DNA of 64,000 nucleotides from NCBI RefSeq assembly GCF_025642135.1, contig NZ_CP106793.1:1488001-1552000 (forward strand), read 5' to 3'. Of this stretch, positions 61,708 through 64,000 are shown piece by piece; within the stretch, counting starts at the first letter, position 1; the number at the start of each line of letters is the position of its first letter. The notes beneath the pieces are model-generated. The model saw only the letters and a list, made by a program, of their open reading frames with translations. It made no database searches and was not told the DNA's origin. This stretch comes from Streptomyces cynarae. GTDB lineage: Bacteria; Actinomycetota; Actinomycetes; Streptomycetales; Streptomycetaceae. The translations under genes were made by a program, and so were the position numbers.

Positions 61708-62469
61708 CTAGTCGAGCGGTCCGCCGGCGACGTACAGCACCTGGCCGGAGACGAATCCGGCGGCCTCGCCCGTGAAGAAGGCGATCGCGTTGGCGATGTC
61801 CTCGGGCTCGCCCACGCGCGCCACGGGGATCTGGGTGGCGGCCGCCGCCTTGAAGTCCTCGAAGCCCATGCCGACGCGGTCGGCGGTGGCCTTCGTCATC
61901 TCGGTGGCGATGAAGCCCGGAGCGACGGCGTTCGCGGTGATGCCGAACTTGCCGAGCTCCTTGGCCAGGGTCTTGGTGAAGCCCTGCAGACCGGCCTTGG
62001 CGGCGGAGTAGTTCACCTGGCCGCGGTTGCCGAGCGCGGAGGACGAGGAGAGGTTGACGATCCGGCCGAAGCCGGCGTCGACCATGTGCTTCTGGCAGGC
62101 CCGGGACATCAGGAAGGCGCCGCGCAGGTGGACGTTCATGACGGTGTCCCAGTCGGAGACGCTCATCTTGAACAGCAGGTTGTCGCGCAGCACGCCCGCG
62201 TTGTTGACGAGGATGGTCGGCGCGCCCAGTTCCTCGGCGATCCGCGCGACGGCCGCCTCGACCTGGGACTCGTCCGAGACGTCGCAGCCGACGGCGATGG
62301 CCTTGCCACCGGCGGCGGTGATCTTCTCGACGGTGTCCTTGCACGCGGCCTCGTCGAGATCGATCACCGCGACGGCACGGCCCTCGGCGGCCAGTCGTAC
62401 GGCGGTGGCGGCGCCGATGCCGCGCGCGGCGCCGGTGACGACGGCGACCCGCTGATCGGTGGTGGACAT
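61708..62469 (-). CDS. 3-oxoacyl-ACP reductase, FabG-like
   Basis: A 253-residue SDR with TGAARGIGAATA (about 12-23), DVSDE cofactor region, NNAG (about 90), SSSSALGNRGQVNYSAAKAG with the catalytic Ser-Tyr-Lys, and GQVLYVAGGPL at the C-terminus. ATG 62469 is the start. It reduces 3-oxoacyl groups in fatty acid or polyketide-like pathways; whether it serves primary metabolism is not shown. First gene of a two-SDR operon. Confidence 0.87.
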   Translation of the reverse strand: MSTTDQRVAVVTGAARGIGAATAVRLAAEGRAVAVIDLDEAACKDTVEKITAAGGKAIAVGCDVSDESQVEAAVARIAEELGAPTILVNNAGVLRDNLLFKMSVSDWDTVMNVHLRGAFLMSRACQKHMVDAGFGRIVNLSSSSALGNRGQVNYSAAKAGLQGFTKTLAKELGKFGITANAVAPGFIATEMTKATADRVGMGFEDFKAAAATQIPVARVGEPEDIANAIAFFTGEAAGFVSGQVLYVAGGPLD

Positions 62470-62640
62470 TGATGGTTCTCCTCGCCCTTGGAAAGCCTGG
62501 AACACCTTTGGAACGTCTGCTGACAAGCGTCTGCGGCTCACGGTACGCCCTCGGTGAGCGACCGCTTAGTACCTTCAGCAGACGTGACGCTAGAAGCCCT
62601 GGCACCCGGTGTCAACGGCACACCCGGCGCGTGTGATCCA

Positions 62641-63024
62641 TTACCTCACCAGGAGGCCCAGCAACCGCTCCGCCTCGGCCGCCGGGTCGGCGGTCAGCCC
62701 GGTGTGCACGGGCCCGGGCTGCACGACCGTGGAACGGGGCGCGATCAGCCAGCGGAAGCGACGCCCGGCGTCGTCGCTCGCCGCCTGCCCGGCCGCAGCG
62801 CCGCCCGCGCACACGCCCTCGACGGCAGTGAGCGCGGCCCGCACGCCCGCCACGTCCGCGTCCGGGTCGAGGGCCAGCAGTTTCCGCTCGTCGAGGTGCG
62901 TACGGGCGGCGACGAACGACTTGGCGCGGCAGTAGACCAGCACGCCCGCGTTGATGCACTCGCCGCGCTCGATCCGCGGTACGACCCGCAGCAGCGCGTA
63001 CTCGAAGACGTCCCGCTCGCTCAC
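62641..63024 (-). CDS. DUF3037 protein
   Basis: A 127-residue protein of the DUF3037 family: YALLRVVPRIERGECINAG (about 9-27), then RFRWLIAPRSTVVQPGPVHTG (about 90-110). The start GTG 63024 overlaps the stop of the HipA-like gene (GTGA). This pairing is widely conserved; it may be a regulatory or antitoxin-like partner of the kinase-like protein, but the role is unknown. Confidence 0.83.
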   Translation of the reverse strand: MSERDVFEYALLRVVPRIERGECINAGVLVYCRAKSFVAARTHLDERKLLALDPDADVAGVRAALTAVEGVCAGGAAAGQAASDDAGRRFRWLIAPRSTVVQPGPVHTGLTADPAAEAERLLGLLVR

Positions 63025-63794
63025 TTGTCCCCCTGACGGGTCTGAAGGCCCTGGATGCGTTCGTGGATGACGGCGGCGCGGGCGAGCAGCGGCCGCGCGT
63101 AGGCCCGTCGCAGCTCGTCCGGGGTCTCGAAGCCGGGCTCGCCGGTCAGCCACTCGTCCGGGATGTGCGCGGTCACCTCGGCCAGCAGTTCCTCGGTGAC
63201 GAGGGGCGCGAGGTCGGCGGCGGCACCCTTGACGTCCGGCGCGAAGGGGGCGAGGGCGTGGTCGGAGGCGTCGTAGGGGCGCGCGGCGGAGGTCTCGGCG
63301 CCGGGCCAGTTGTGGTGCCAGATCATGGTCGCGCCGTGGTCGATGAGCCACAGGTCGCCCTGCCTCATCAGCAGGTTGGGGTTGCGCCAGGAGCGGTCCA
63401 CGTTGCCCACCAGCGCGTCGAACCAGACGATCCTCCCGGCCTCCTTCGGCTCGACCCGGAACGCGAGCGGGTCGAAGCCGATCGCGCCACTCAGGAAGGC
63501 CATGCCGAGATTGAGGCCGCCGCTCGCCTTGAGCAGCTCCTGCACCTCCTGGTCGGGCTCGCCGAGACCCAGCACCGGGTCGAGGCCGAGGGTCACCAGG
63601 CCGGGTACGCGCAGGCCGAGCCGGCGGGCGAGTTCGCCGCAGACGACCTCGGCGACGAGCGTCTTCCGGCCCTGCCCGGCGCCGGTGAACTTCATGACGT
63701 AGGTCCCGAGATCATCGGCTTCGACGAGCCCCGGCAGCGAACCGCCCTCACGCAGCGGCGTGATGTAGCGGGTCACTGTCAGTTCTGTAAGCAT
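63021..63794 (-). CDS. HipA-like kinase family protein
   Basis: A 257-residue protein resembling a reduced HipA (HipA_2 type). ATP-lysine region TYVMKFTGAGQGRKTLVAEVV (about 31-51), a catalytic-loop-like VGNVDRSWRNPNLL (about 128-141) and metal motif LIDHGA (about 151) follow kinase order. HipA proteins are Ser/Thr kinase toxins that induce persistence; this short type, without the N-terminal domain, has no proven activity. Coupled to DUF3037. Confidence 0.82.
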   Translation of the reverse strand: MLTELTVTRYITPLREGGSLPGLVEADDLGTYVMKFTGAGQGRKTLVAEVVCGELARRLGLRVPGLVTLGLDPVLGLGEPDQEVQELLKASGGLNLGMAFLSGAIGFDPLAFRVEPKEAGRIVWFDALVGNVDRSWRNPNLLMRQGDLWLIDHGATMIWHHNWPGAETSAARPYDASDHALAPFAPDVKGAAADLAPLVTEELLAEVTAHIPDEWLTGEPGFETPDELRRAYARPLLARAAVIHERIQGLQTRQGDK

Positions 63795-63837
63795 TTCCCC
63801 AGGCTATCGGGTCCAACGGACTGTTGATCACAGTGCG

Positions 63838-64000
63838 TTACGAGCATGCGTCGTGCCGACGCCGTGCCGTCTCCCGGGGTTCGGCCGTCGCGGCCGGCCG
63901 GCCCGGGGCAGGGTTGTCGTACGCGGAACGAGGGCCGCCGCGCATCGCCGAGGCGAGTGCCGAGACCAGGGCCATGCCCGCCGCGACGCTGAAGACGATG
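63838..64000 (-). CDS. C-terminal end of a membrane transporter (MFS-like), cut by the window
   Basis: The frame entering from the right edge ends at 63838. It encodes IVFSVAAGMALVSALASAMR, a typical final helix of an MFS permease, followed by a hydrophilic tail (GGPRSAYDNPAPGRPAATAE). Only 54 codons are seen; family assignment is tentative. Confidence 0.55.
   Translation of the reverse strand, partial: IVFSVAAGMALVSALASAMRGGPRSAYDNPAPGRPAATAEPRETARRRHDACS

Noticed and set aside
13326..63840. tRNA or rRNA genes in intergenic gaps
   Set aside because: No cloverleaf-like T-arm (GGTTCRANNCC) sequences were noticed in the gaps; a covariance-model scan would be decisive.

Overview
The window is high-GC DNA with the hallmarks of a Streptomyces chromosome. 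These include GTG starts, very high G+C in third codon positions, a Tat-exported PhoD, a third divergent EF-Tu (Tuf3 type), a second-type Lnt, and many MarR/TetR/Lrp/HxlR regulators beside the genes they probably control. From memory the gene order resembles a core-arm transition region of Streptomyces coelicolor (phoD, trans-sulfuration enzyme, sbcCD, tuf3, lnt, ung), but I could not check this. I see no rRNA, tRNA, CRISPR array or intact insertion sequence.

Layout. 0-9.2 kb: phoD, an ACT-GNAT acetyltransferase, a PLP trans-sulfuration enzyme divergent from an Lrp regulator, a DUF885 hydrolase, an SDR, and a rhodanese divergent from a second Lrp. 9.1-18.7 kb: sbcC (frameshifted as given), sbcD, a YigZ/IMPACT protein, an APC permease, a SixA-like phosphatase coupled to a degenerate CysRS-like protein, a CoA-binding protein and a 60-residue membrane protein. 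18.7-29.7 kb: transport and metal homeostasis, with a MarR/ABC-2 exporter operon, two CDF metal exporters (one with an ArsR sensor), a TetR/NADPH-FMN reductase pair with visible operators, YbaK, a cupin regulator with an EamA transporter, two hexapeptide-fold proteins and a DedA protein. 30.3-32.3 kb: a DUF485/cation-acetate symporter operon.

32.4-38.3 kb is the accessory region. It is bracketed by a decayed 3' fragment of a DUF4442-type thioesterase gene (32.4 kb) and an intact gene of the same family (38.3 kb). It carries a 22-bp triple repeat, a small helical protein followed by a membrane-anchored NACHT NTPase (candidate NLR-type conflict/immunity module), a methyltransferase coupled to an alpha/beta hydrolase-GNAT fusion, and remnants of an Lrp regulator and a zinc-type oxidoreductase. 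The helical protein's C-terminus and the NACHT protein's N-terminus share an I-G-T-V motif. This could be a homotypic signalling motif like those described for bacterial NLR/effector pairs.

38.3-50.1 kb: thioesterase, spermidine-synthase-like protein, tuf3, a TVP38 membrane protein with a coding minisatellite, thiolase/HxlR, a three-gene sugar-type operon (Gfo/Idh/MocA, PmoA-like, cupin) behind LacI-like operator sequences, uppP, lipoprotein and small-protein genes, and an SDR. 50.4-64 kb: a secreted protein gene with a frameshift, a SnoaL-like protein, lnt, an oxidoreductase/FAD-monooxygenase operon whose second gene carries both a frameshift and an in-frame 222-bp inverted-repeat (MITE-like) insertion, TetR, DinB, lipoprotein, ung, an orphan solute-binding protein, two SDR/FabG genes, a DUF3037/HipA-like pair, and the end of an MFS transporter gene.

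Three genes are broken by single-base indels (sbcC, the 50.4-kb secreted protein, the FAD monooxygenase). The first is normally well conserved, so sequencing error is as likely as real mutation.
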